The notes under the pieces are model-generated. The model was not told the origin of the DNA, ran no database searches, and was given only the letters and a program-made list of their open reading frames with translations. The position numbers and the translations under genes were made by a program. Below are positions 1 to 5,073 of a stretch of DNA of 5,246 bases, in pieces; within the stretch, counting starts at the first letter, position 1, and each line of letters opens with the position of its first letter. Origin of the DNA: JBJENW01 sp051880395 (GTDB lineage Bacteria; Bacillota; Clostridia; Lachnospirales; Lachnospiraceae); the NCBI GenBank assembly GCA_051880395.1, contig JBJENW010000005.1, positions 1 through 5,246 of the forward strand, written 5' to 3'.

Positions 1-271
1 CATCTGTTTGCGCCACCCCTGTCCGCTGCGTCCGCCGAATCCCGGAAACGTCCGCATAGAAACTCACCCGGTTGAGATATTTTCCGCGTCCCGCCTTTTT
101 CAAAGAGTAGTGGGACCAATACAGTTTCGGGTGGTCAACACCGTCCCGTCCGCAACACTTACACCCATATAAAACGTAAAGATTATGTGCAATGCCCGAT
201 GACAAAAGGGTTGATTGAAATTTCCCGCGTAGTGTTCTCCATGATATTTAATCCCTGTTTCTTTCATCGAA
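1..271. other. Left flank without a recognised gene, about 50% GC
   Basis: No gene that I recognise lies here. By my count positions 1-240 are about 51% GC, clearly above the AT-rich DNA that follows, which suggests a different origin such as the edge or remnant of a mobile element. On the minus strand one frame is open for 82 codons (247 down to 2) without an ATG. Its middle reads YGCKCCGRDGVDHPKLYWSH, with a Cys-x-Cys-Cys cluster, and it may continue past the window edge. I cannot assign it to a family, and open frames of this length are not surprising at this GC content. No convincing hairpin-plus-T-run terminator for the ABC operon is visible after position 272. Confidence 0.4.
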
Positions 272-901
272 TCACAACGTGACAATCCTGCTACAATACT
301 GCAGCATTTTCTCATCATGCGTTACAAGAACGATCGTCTTTCCAGTCTGATTCATATCTTTCAGCAATTCCATGATCTTTATCCCGTTTTGTCTGTCCAG
401 ACTTCCGGTCGGCTCATCTGCCAGAATGATATCACATTTCTTTAACAGCAAACGCGCGACTGCAATTCGCTGCTGCTCTCCTCCCGAGAACTGATAAATT
501 TTTTTCTGCAGAATATCTCCCGGTAAACCTGTTTTTTCCAATGCCTGCTGCATTTTCTGACAGCGAAAAGCCTTCTTTTCCCGGGGCATGACAATTTTCA
601 GATTATCGTAAACGCTTTCGTCATCGATCAGCGCAAAATTTTGAAACAGGTATCCGATCCGATCGTTTAAAAGCTGCCTGACCTGTTTTCGTTTTTTTCG
701 ATCGATCACTTTCCCATCATACAGTACCGTTCCGCCACATTCCTCCTGCAGACCGATGATATTCAAAAGCGTCGTCTTTCCTTTTCCACTTTCTCCTCGA
801 ATCCCTAGAAATTCACCTTTCTGTATTTCAAGGTTAAAATTTTGCAAAATCGTATGTGTTCCATATGTTTTTTCAATATTTTTTAGTTCAATCTGTGCCA
901 T
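272..901 (-). CDS. ABC transporter ATP-binding protein, lactococcin-972 / bacteriocin-export type
   Basis: This is the cytoplasmic ATPase that powers the permease encoded just upstream. All motifs of a working ABC ATPase are present in 209 residues: Walker A GESGKGKT (36-43), Q-loop Gln87, signature FSGGEQQR (138-145), Walker B IILADEPT with Glu163, D-loop GSLD (166-169) and H-loop His195. The length fits the short MacB/LolD-like ATPases that pair with bacteriocin-associated membrane proteins (the 'lactococcin 972 group' exporters). The ATG follows an AGAGG site 9 nt upstream that lies inside the end of the permease gene. Only 2 bases separate the two genes, so they are almost certainly co-transcribed and translationally coupled. 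The substrate is unknown: export of, or protection against, a peptide is usual for the family. No lactococcin-like precursor is visible in the window. Confidence 0.93.
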   Translation of the reverse strand: MAQIELKNIEKTYGTHTILQNFNLEIQKGEFLGIRGESGKGKTTLLNIIGLQEECGGTVLYDGKVIDRKKRKQVRQLLNDRIGYLFQNFALIDDESVYDNLKIVMPREKKAFRCQKMQQALEKTGLPGDILQKKIYQFSGGEQQRIAVARLLLKKCDIILADEPTGSLDRQNGIKIMELLKDMNQTGKTIVLVTHDEKMLQYCSRIVTL

Positions 902-903
902 TC

Positions 904-2781
904 TTATTCACCTCTTATCGAATTTACCGCTTTTTTCCTACTATACCTTTGCATCATGCACAGGCACAAAAGTATTTCTAATACCGCAAACCACCAAAAA
1001 ACGTTTGAGATCCACAGAATCAAAAAAACTGTTATGAGCAGATTCATCAATGGAAACAGGCTCAATGCTTTCCATGGAATTTTTCCCATTAACCGGTAAA
1101 CCCCGATTTTTTTCTTTTGAAATTCGAGATAGATCAAAAGGCTTGAAACTGCCGCTAACAGATATGAGAGGATATTTAGCACAAAATAGATGCCATTCTG
1201 CCATATCTCTAGTTTATTGTTTGAAACAGATAATTTTGTTGTGTATTCCAGCGGGTTCAGATTTACACATTTATCTACATTCAGTGTGTGCATTTGTTTT
1301 TTTATTTCTGCCACCACATCTTCTTTGTAAAACACGGACTCAATGTTTAAAGAAGTTCCTTTTTCCACGCCGTGCAAAAACAAAATGCTGTCGTATCCGT
1401 ACAATCCCGGCGATGACAGATCAGCGTATGTCTGCCCGTCCTGTATGTATTGAACTTTTGTATCTTTTTCTTCCTGAAACAGCTCCATTATTTCCTTTGT
1501 ATATTTTTTGTAATGCTGTGGAATACAGATACACTCCTGCCCTTTTTTTAAATGCATCTTGCGGATCCGTGCCCCGTTTTCATCCCGCACATCGATCATG
1601 GAGAGCATATTTTCGGAAAAGATCATGAAATTTTCTTCCAGATAATCCGGATCGTATGCCGGAAGTTTTTTCTTTAAAATGTTCAGCTTCGTGTATTCCG
1701 TTTCCGGCGGGGCATAATTGTATACCTGCGAATCCGGTATGGTTTGCAGAAACTGGTTCATTTTTTCGGAAGCATCTTTTTGCACAATATCCGAATCAAA
1801 CAGATACAGATTCTGACTTTCCGCTGCTTTTTGTGCCTGGATACTATCATATGCAATGTAAATTCGTTCTCCCAGATCGCGCATACCGAACAAAAGGAAA
1901 GCGGTCATTACACTTTTTACCAGGAATACACCTGCAAAAATCATTTTTCTGTTCTTTTTCTGCTTAATCGAAGCGATCAGATCCATCCGGCGAATAAACG
2001 GCGATGCCAGGAAAGCCGCAAGCACATAAACCACACTTAGCATTTCCAGAAGCCACATACTGATTTTGATGTAAACAGCAAGTCTCTCTTTTTGCATGAC
2101 CAGAATATAGATACACATCCCACCCATCACAAAAAAAGAGCTTTTGAGTGTCTGTATATACATTTCCCACATGATCGAAAAGGAAACTCTGGCACTGCTC
2201 CATCCATTTAGTTTCAATATTCCCATTTTTTTGGAACGTGAGGCATAATAGGTCAGAATGCATAACATACTAAAAAGAAAAAGTAGACAGAAAAAACGGA
2301 TATTATTTGTATTTATCATATCTGAAAAAGAATAACCGGGATTACTGGTATCGATTCTATATCGATATCCACTTTCCGTCAGTATTTTTTCTACCTGTTT
2401 CTTTTTCGTTTCCACCTGCGTTTGTAGTGTAAAGTCCGTGACATGTTTGGACAGATCCAGATTTGTCTTTTGATAGATCCGTTTTTCTTTCGGAAAAATA
2501 CTTTTTTGTTTTCCTTCCTGCAGATCTTTTGGGGCGTTTAGCAGCGTGTAAGTGATATGATTATTTCCAAAATCATATTCTCCATAGTTACGCACATAAA
2601 GCATTTCGTCTGTTTCTTTTGCGATGCTTTCTATTTCTTTCAAGGTTATACTATTTCCTAAGATCGTAAAATCGTAGACAGGATCTTTTGTAATATATAC
2701 CAGCTTATCTGCTACTAGAAGAAAATAAAAAATGGAAAATATCGATAGCAGTATGCCGATAAAATGAAATATTTTTTTCAT
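904..2781 (-). CDS. Bacteriocin-associated ABC transporter permease (FtsX/MacB-like, DUF1430-type)
   Basis: This 625-residue membrane protein is the partner of the adjacent ATPase. Hydrophobic segments at about 8-24, 161-180, 213-229, 238-262, 280-299, 528-551, 572-592 and 593-611 give an eight-helix plan. Two large extracytoplasmic loops (about 25-160 and 300-525) separate the groups. Two similar cytosolic-edge motifs, KMGILKLNGWS (185-195) and KIGVYRLMGK (558-567), mark a duplicated FtsX-like unit. This matches 'bacteriocin-associated integral membrane (putative immunity)' proteins, which are usually a little longer. The start is supported by an AAAGGAG site at 2792-2798, 10 nt before the ATG. 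The gene is first in the operon, directly downstream of the repeat-containing control region, so it is the likely target of the nearby regulator. Peptide export or self-protection is a family-level inference; the true cargo cannot be read from the sequence. Confidence 0.88.
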   Translation of the reverse strand: MKKIFHFIGILLSIFSIFYFLLVADKLVYITKDPVYDFTILGNSITLKEIESIAKETDEMLYVRNYGEYDFGNNHITYTLLNAPKDLQEGKQKSIFPKEKRIYQKTNLDLSKHVTDFTLQTQVETKKKQVEKILTESGYRYRIDTSNPGYSFSDMINTNNIRFFCLLFLFSMLCILTYYASRSKKMGILKLNGWSSARVSFSIMWEMYIQTLKSSFFVMGGMCIYILVMQKERLAVYIKISMWLLEMLSVVYVLAAFLASPFIRRMDLIASIKQKKNRKMIFAGVFLVKSVMTAFLLFGMRDLGERIYIAYDSIQAQKAAESQNLYLFDSDIVQKDASEKMNQFLQTIPDSQVYNYAPPETEYTKLNILKKKLPAYDPDYLEENFMIFSENMLSMIDVRDENGARIRKMHLKKGQECICIPQHYKKYTKEIMELFQEEKDTKVQYIQDGQTYADLSSPGLYGYDSILFLHGVEKGTSLNIESVFYKEDVVAEIKKQMHTLNVDKCVNLNPLEYTTKLSVSNNKLEIWQNGIYFVLNILSYLLAAVSSLLIYLEFQKKKIGVYRLMGKIPWKALSLFPLMNLLITVFLILWISNVFWWFAVLEILLCLCMMQRYSRKKAVNSIRGE

Positions 2782-2791
2782 TGTTTTGTTG

Positions 2792-2798
2792 CTCCTTT
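2792..2798 (-). promoter_or_regulatory. Ribosome binding site of the permease gene
   Basis: AAAGGAG on the minus strand, 10 nt before the ATG at 2781-2779. It fixes the permease start. Confidence 0.8.
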
Positions 2799-2828
2799 AT
2801 CTAGAATTCTTTTCCCATTACTGGTTGT

Positions 2829-2840
2829 CCAAGCGCTTGG
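2829..2840. promoter_or_regulatory. 12-bp perfect palindrome at the predicted transporter transcription start
   Basis: CCAAGCGCTTGG is a perfect dyad with a central CG. It lies 7-19 bases downstream of the predicted minus-strand -10 box, so it would cover positions around +1 to +13 of the transporter mRNA. It could be a repressor operator (central-CG palindromes of this kind are typical of LacI-family sites) or a 5'-end stabilising hairpin. On the minus strand its start, TGCCAAGCGC, faintly resembles the TGCCAAA-TGCG core of the upstream direct repeats. Confidence 0.5.
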
Positions 2841-2847
2841 CAAATTC

Positions 2848-2876
2848 AGTATATATTATTTTTTTCCTCATTGATA
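2848..2876 (-). promoter_or_regulatory. Predicted promoter of the permease-ATPase operon, weak -35
   Basis: The minus strand carries TATACT (2853 to 2848), a 5/6 match to a -10 box. It sits about 50 bases before the ribosome binding site. At 17-bp spacing the -35 position (2876 to 2871) reads TATCAA, which hardly resembles TTGACA. The first copy of the 18-bp repeat begins at the next base, 2877. A good -10, a poor -35 and a repeat abutting the -35 form the classic arrangement of an activator-dependent promoter. The start site is inferred near 2841. Confidence 0.5.
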
Positions 2877-2894
2877 GTGCCAAAATGCGAACGT
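2877..2894. repeat. Direct repeat copy 1 (probable regulator binding site)
   Basis: GTGCCAAAATGCGAACGT. It is 17/18 identical to the copy at 2909-2926 and starts 32 bp before it, close to three helical turns, so both copies face the same side of the DNA. It abuts the predicted -35 of the transporter promoter. CCAAAA at 2880-2885 is also mirrored by TTTTGG at 2904-2909. Confidence 0.75.
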
Positions 2895-2908
2895 AAAAAA
2901 ACGTTTTG

Positions 2909-2926
2909 GTGCCAAAGTGCGAACGT
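2909..2926. repeat. Direct repeat copy 2 (probable regulator binding site)
   Basis: GTGCCAAAGTGCGAACGT, differing from copy 1 at one base (A to G at position 9). Together the two copies occupy the middle of the region between the divergent transporter and peptide genes. The likely binder is the two-HTH regulator encoded at 3032-4888; this is inferred from position only. Confidence 0.75.
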
Positions 2927-2937
2927 TCTCTCTTTGG
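2912..2937. promoter_or_regulatory. 26-bp interrupted palindrome built on repeat copy 2
   Basis: CCAAAG (2912-2917) is mirrored by CTTTGG (2932-2937). The perfect 8-bp dyad GAACGTTC (2921-2928) has exactly the same centre, between 2924 and 2925. Eleven of 13 base pairs across the dyad match. Copy 1 shares the left half but not this right half, so the second site is the more symmetrical one. It ends one base before the inferred -35 slot of the peptide promoter, consistent with an operator for a dimeric or two-headed DNA-binding protein. Confidence 0.6.
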
Positions 2938-2938
2938 T

Positions 2939-2967
2939 TCTATTGAAAATGGCTTTTTTGATTTAAA
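2939..2967 (+). promoter_or_regulatory. Candidate promoter of the small peptide gene (weak)
   Basis: The best plus-strand candidate is an extended -10, TGA followed by TTTAAA (2962-2967, 4/6 match). At 17-bp spacing the -35 slot (2939-2944) reads TCTATT, which is not a recognisable -35. It would start RNA near 2974, about 33 bases before the ATG. The 26-bp palindrome ends at 2937, next to the -35 slot, mirroring the layout at the transporter promoter. A TTGAAA at 2943-2948 looks better as a -35 but has no -10 at a suitable distance. The call is tentative. Confidence 0.3.
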
Positions 2968-3005
2968 TTTTTTTTAAAGCATTTTTAATAGAAAGGAGCC
3001 ATTTT
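2946..3005 (+). promoter_or_regulatory. Inverted repeat that could hide the peptide gene's ribosome binding site
   Basis: AAAATGGCTTTTTT (2946-2959) can pair with AAAGGAGCCATTTT (2992-3005). The plus-strand RNA forms a 14-bp stem containing two G-U pairs, and the right arm includes the whole AAAGGAG site. The minus-strand RNA would have two C-A mismatches at those places, so the stem fits a plus-strand transcript better. An alternative short stem, GCTTT (2952-2956) with AAAGC (2976-2980), would free the site. The structure only matters if transcription starts upstream of about 2946. It might instead act as a weak terminator for the regulator mRNA. Confidence 0.4.
2992..2998 (+). promoter_or_regulatory. 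Ribosome binding site of the 13-residue peptide gene
   Basis: AAAGGAG, 8 nt before the ATG at 3007. This is a strong, well-spaced site in a plus-strand stretch with no other gene to serve, and is the main evidence that the tiny reading frame is translated. Confidence 0.75.
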
Positions 3006-3006
3006 T

Positions 3007-3048
3007 ATGAGTTTAATGATAGGAATTTTTACTATTTTACTAGTTTAA
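3007..3048 (+). CDS. Short hydrophobic peptide, putative signalling pheromone (13 residues)
   Basis: The product is MSLMIGIFTILLV, 13 residues with no charge and nearly all hydrophobic. The start is chosen for its AAAGGAG site 8 nt upstream; Met4 is the only other in-frame ATG and lacks a site of its own. The gene points at the regulator gene and overlaps its 3' end by 17 bp (3032-3048), tail to tail. This is the arrangement of some short-hydrophobic-peptide genes next to streptococcal rgg regulators. There is no positively charged leader, so it is closer to leaderless signal peptides such as the 8-residue SIP of Streptococcus pyogenes than to classic SHP precursors. The inferred role is a secreted and re-imported signal for the neighbouring TPR regulator; the mature form is unknown. 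Alternatives are a toxin-like membrane peptide or a chance frame. Confidence 0.65.
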   Translation: MSLMIGIFTILLV

Positions 3049-4888
3049 ATGATTCCCCGAACAAGGTTTCATATTGATCAACTAATAGTTTTCCACGAAT
3101 TTCATCATGCATCAACTCCATAAGCCAAAAAGCTTGTTTGTAACATTCCTTTACTACACTTTCTGGCTTTTGGAGAAAATACAAGCAATCTGCGATATTA
3201 CATATTGTAATTCCCAAATAGATTCCCCGTCCGCATTGCATACATATCTCCAAAAATTGACGATTTAGCTTTTCTGCTTCTTCAAATCTGCTTACTTCCT
3301 CATAAGCCGCAGCCAAATTCATAAGAATTCGACTAGCTGATAAATATTGAAAATTCCACGGGATTACACTATTCTGATGATAGTTCCACATTCCTTCTAA
3401 TATTCTAACAGTTTTTTCTTTTTTACCTTCTTCGCAATATAACGTTGCCACATAATTTACGATATCCTCCTCCTGACTGCTTAACCATGTATCATCTAAT
3501 TTCATTACATCGCAATCCTTCGTAAGTGCCAATGCCTTCAGACTTTTCTCGATTGTTTCGTTAATCGTCAGCTCTCCCTCTGCCTGTGCAAGTACAATCC
3601 CTACAAAATCCACATACTGCCGATTTTTGAGATTTCGCTCATACTCACTGCTTCCGTCTTTCTCCTCCTGCTGCATTTGTTCACGCAGCTTCGCATAGAG
3701 CTGTTCTGCTTCTTCTAAATGCTGCGTAGAAATACATCGATTGATGTCCCTTCTCATCTGTAACACTTCAAACTCATGCACCGGCAGCAATGGCTGTCCA
3801 ATTTCCTGATGCAGGTCAAAGTATTCTTTTAGCAGTTGAAATGTATTTCGATTCGGCTTATGAATCCCACGCTCGATTCGTGAAATCGTCCGATAATCCA
3901 CCTGCATCTCATCTGCCATTTTTCTCTGGGAAATCCCTCTATGTTCTCTCTCTCGGCGCATGATCTCTGGCAATAGCTCCACTTCACGCTGCTCACATTT
4001 CTGCCAGATCCGAATCTCGCCTTCCGGAAATTCTCGTCCATTTCCGTATGTTTCATATACCCACCGCAATGCTTCGTACTGCTTATGATACGTGTTATAT
4101 TCTGTCTCGTCCTTCTGTTTTCCGCACTCCTGCATCAATAACTGCAACATTTGTGGCAGATGAAACAACAGTCCATTTTTCGTCAATAACTCTAGCGCTT
4201 TTTCTAACTCCTGCCTGAATACTCCCTGTTGTTTCAAAATATCCCGAAATAACCATACCGCCTTCGGGTATAAATCTGCTCTCAGTATTTCATCGGAATA
4301 ATTTTTTTCCATATATACTAAGATTTTCTGTATGCTTTCATACGGAATCACATGACCATTTTTGACATGCTGCTCCATCCAGTAAAGCAGCATCAGCATT
4401 TCCGAAAAGCCGATCCGATACGTTTCGATCTTATATCCTTCCAAAATATGCGGCATTGTCAACTCCACTGCCTTTTGTAACAGCCGTTCCGCTTTTTGAC
4501 TGTCCCGTTCGTGCTCGTCTGCCAAAATCGCCTCCATCCGTAACAAATCCTGTTGATACAACGACTGACTGCTCTTTTGCATCTTTTTATAAAGTTTGAT
4601 ATTCTTTTCTGCCAGTTCGTATTTTCGATCAGACAACGCTTTTTCTATTTCTTGTTGTTGCGCATAAATCTCAAAATCCTCCACCGAATCGATCAATTCC
4701 AACTGATACGCCGATATCCCTAATCTTGAAAACAGAGCTTCTAACACCATACGCTCCGGCAGAGTGCTTCCCATCTCAAACCTCGCAACCACTGCTTCAC
4801 TGCAAATCCCCTTACAAAGATCTTCCCTAAGAACGTTTCGCTTCTTTCGCTCCTGTCTAAATAATTCCGCTAATTGCAACTGTTCCAT
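3032..4888 (-). CDS. Rgg-like transcriptional regulator with two HTH and two TPR-like regions
   Basis: This 618-residue cytoplasmic DNA-binding protein is probably peptide-responsive. Residues 5-60 form an XRE-type helix-turn-helix of Rgg/MutR style (core DLCKGICSEAVVARFEMG). Residues about 305-358 form a second, more canonical one (GISQRKMADEMQVDYRTISR, then IERG and the Pro345 region). Helical, TPR-like repeats follow each. The two halves align beyond the HTHs: DFEIYAQQQEIEKAL (71-85) matches EFEVLQMRRDINRCI (372-386), and the AEKNIKLYKKM/AEQLYAKLREQM helices follow. The protein therefore looks like a fused tandem duplication, about twice the size of Rgg/PlcR-type sensors. No membrane segment is seen. 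It converges on the hydrophobic peptide gene, and the repeats at 2877-2937 lie just beyond, so control of the peptide and transporter genes is inferred. Translation starts 14 nt after AGGAG, an unusually long gap. Confidence 0.88.
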   Translation of the reverse strand: MEQLQLAELFRQERKKRNVLREDLCKGICSEAVVARFEMGSTLPERMVLEALFSRLGISAYQLELIDSVEDFEIYAQQQEIEKALSDRKYELAEKNIKLYKKMQKSSQSLYQQDLLRMEAILADEHERDSQKAERLLQKAVELTMPHILEGYKIETYRIGFSEMLMLLYWMEQHVKNGHVIPYESIQKILVYMEKNYSDEILRADLYPKAVWLFRDILKQQGVFRQELEKALELLTKNGLLFHLPQMLQLLMQECGKQKDETEYNTYHKQYEALRWVYETYGNGREFPEGEIRIWQKCEQREVELLPEIMRREREHRGISQRKMADEMQVDYRTISRIERGIHKPNRNTFQLLKEYFDLHQEIGQPLLPVHEFEVLQMRRDINRCISTQHLEEAEQLYAKLREQMQQEEKDGSSEYERNLKNRQYVDFVGIVLAQAEGELTINETIEKSLKALALTKDCDVMKLDDTWLSSQEEDIVNYVATLYCEEGKKEKTVRILEGMWNYHQNSVIPWNFQYLSASRILMNLAAAYEEVSRFEEAEKLNRQFLEICMQCGRGIYLGITICNIADCLYFLQKPESVVKECYKQAFWLMELMHDEIRGKLLVDQYETLFGESFKLVK

Positions 4889-4889
4889 G

Positions 4890-4898
4890 CTATCCCAT
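4890..4898 (-). promoter_or_regulatory. Two-codon reading frame ATG-GGA-TAG just before the regulator start
   Basis: On the minus strand the AGGAG site (4907 to 4903) is followed after 4 bases by ATG GGA TAG. After one further base comes the regulator's ATG (4888). The ribosome binding site is thus better placed for the two-codon frame than for the regulator, 14 nt away. Termination at TAG followed by restart one base later could set a low level of regulator synthesis. Chance is a fair alternative. Confidence 0.3.
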
Positions 4899-4955
4899 TT
4901 TTCTCCTAATATTGCTTTTTTTCTTTGTTATGTGCGTATATTTTAGCTATCAAAC

Positions 4956-4961
4956 AGTATA
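4956..4961 (-). promoter_or_regulatory. Candidate -10 box for the regulator gene
   Basis: TATACT on the minus strand, preceded directly by TG, 68 bases before the regulator ATG. The -35 slot at 17-bp spacing reads TTTCTT, a poor match. The alternative TTGATA, starting a few bases downstream, has a good -35 look but only TAACAA at the -10 position. AAACAGT (4952-4958) overlapping this box is mirrored by ACTGTTT (4984-4990), which could be an operator. Confidence 0.25.
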
Positions 4962-4994
4962 CATAATCTTGAGCAAAAAAGAAACTGTTTTCAG

Positions 4995-5042
4995 TGTTGG
5001 AAAAAAAGTTCAACTTTTTATATGCGATTTTGTCATCCAACA
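4995..5042 (-). terminator. Nested inverted repeats in the spacer, possible weak terminator after the AAA-ATPase gene
   Basis: The outer arms are TGTTGGA (4995-5001) and TCCAACA (5036-5042). Inside is the 17-bp odd palindrome AAAAAGTTCAACTTTTT (5003-5019). On the minus strand this reads as an A-T stem ending in a run of T, about 32 bases after the stop of the AAA-ATPase gene. It resembles a weak, possibly two-way, intrinsic terminator. The stem is AT-rich, so an operator for the regulator gene is an equally open reading. Confidence 0.35.
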
Positions 5043-5073
5043 AGGAATTTCTTATTTTTCCAAAGAATCTTTT

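Noticed and set aside
100..318. 72-codon minus-strand frame starting inside the ABC ATPase gene
   Set aside because: It overlaps the well-supported ATPase end in another frame, has no ribosome binding site and no family resemblance.
1050..1628. 192-codon plus-strand frame antisense to the permease gene
   Set aside because: It is a shadow of the permease gene, with low-complexity composition and no ribosome binding site. The opposing minus-strand gene has clear family features.
1656..2040. Two overlapping plus-strand frames (about 100 codons each) antisense to the permease
   Set aside because: They are shadows of the permease coding frame without start signals or recognisable domains.
2826..2845. 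Catabolite (CcpA/cre) site at the CCAAGCGCTTGG dyad
   Set aside because: The AANCG core fits, but the flanking TG and CA of the cre consensus are missing or shifted by a base, so only a generic palindrome is claimed.
2984..2989. TTTAAT as the -10 box of the peptide gene
   Set aside because: It would place the transcription start within the AAAGGAG site, removing the ribosome binding site from the message.
3049..3123. 24-residue plus-strand frame abutting the peptide gene (TAA directly followed by ATG)
   Set aside because: It lies wholly antisense to the regulator's 3' coding region, has no ribosome binding site of its own, and its product (His-rich, charged) is unlike a signal peptide. Coupled translation is possible but unsupported.
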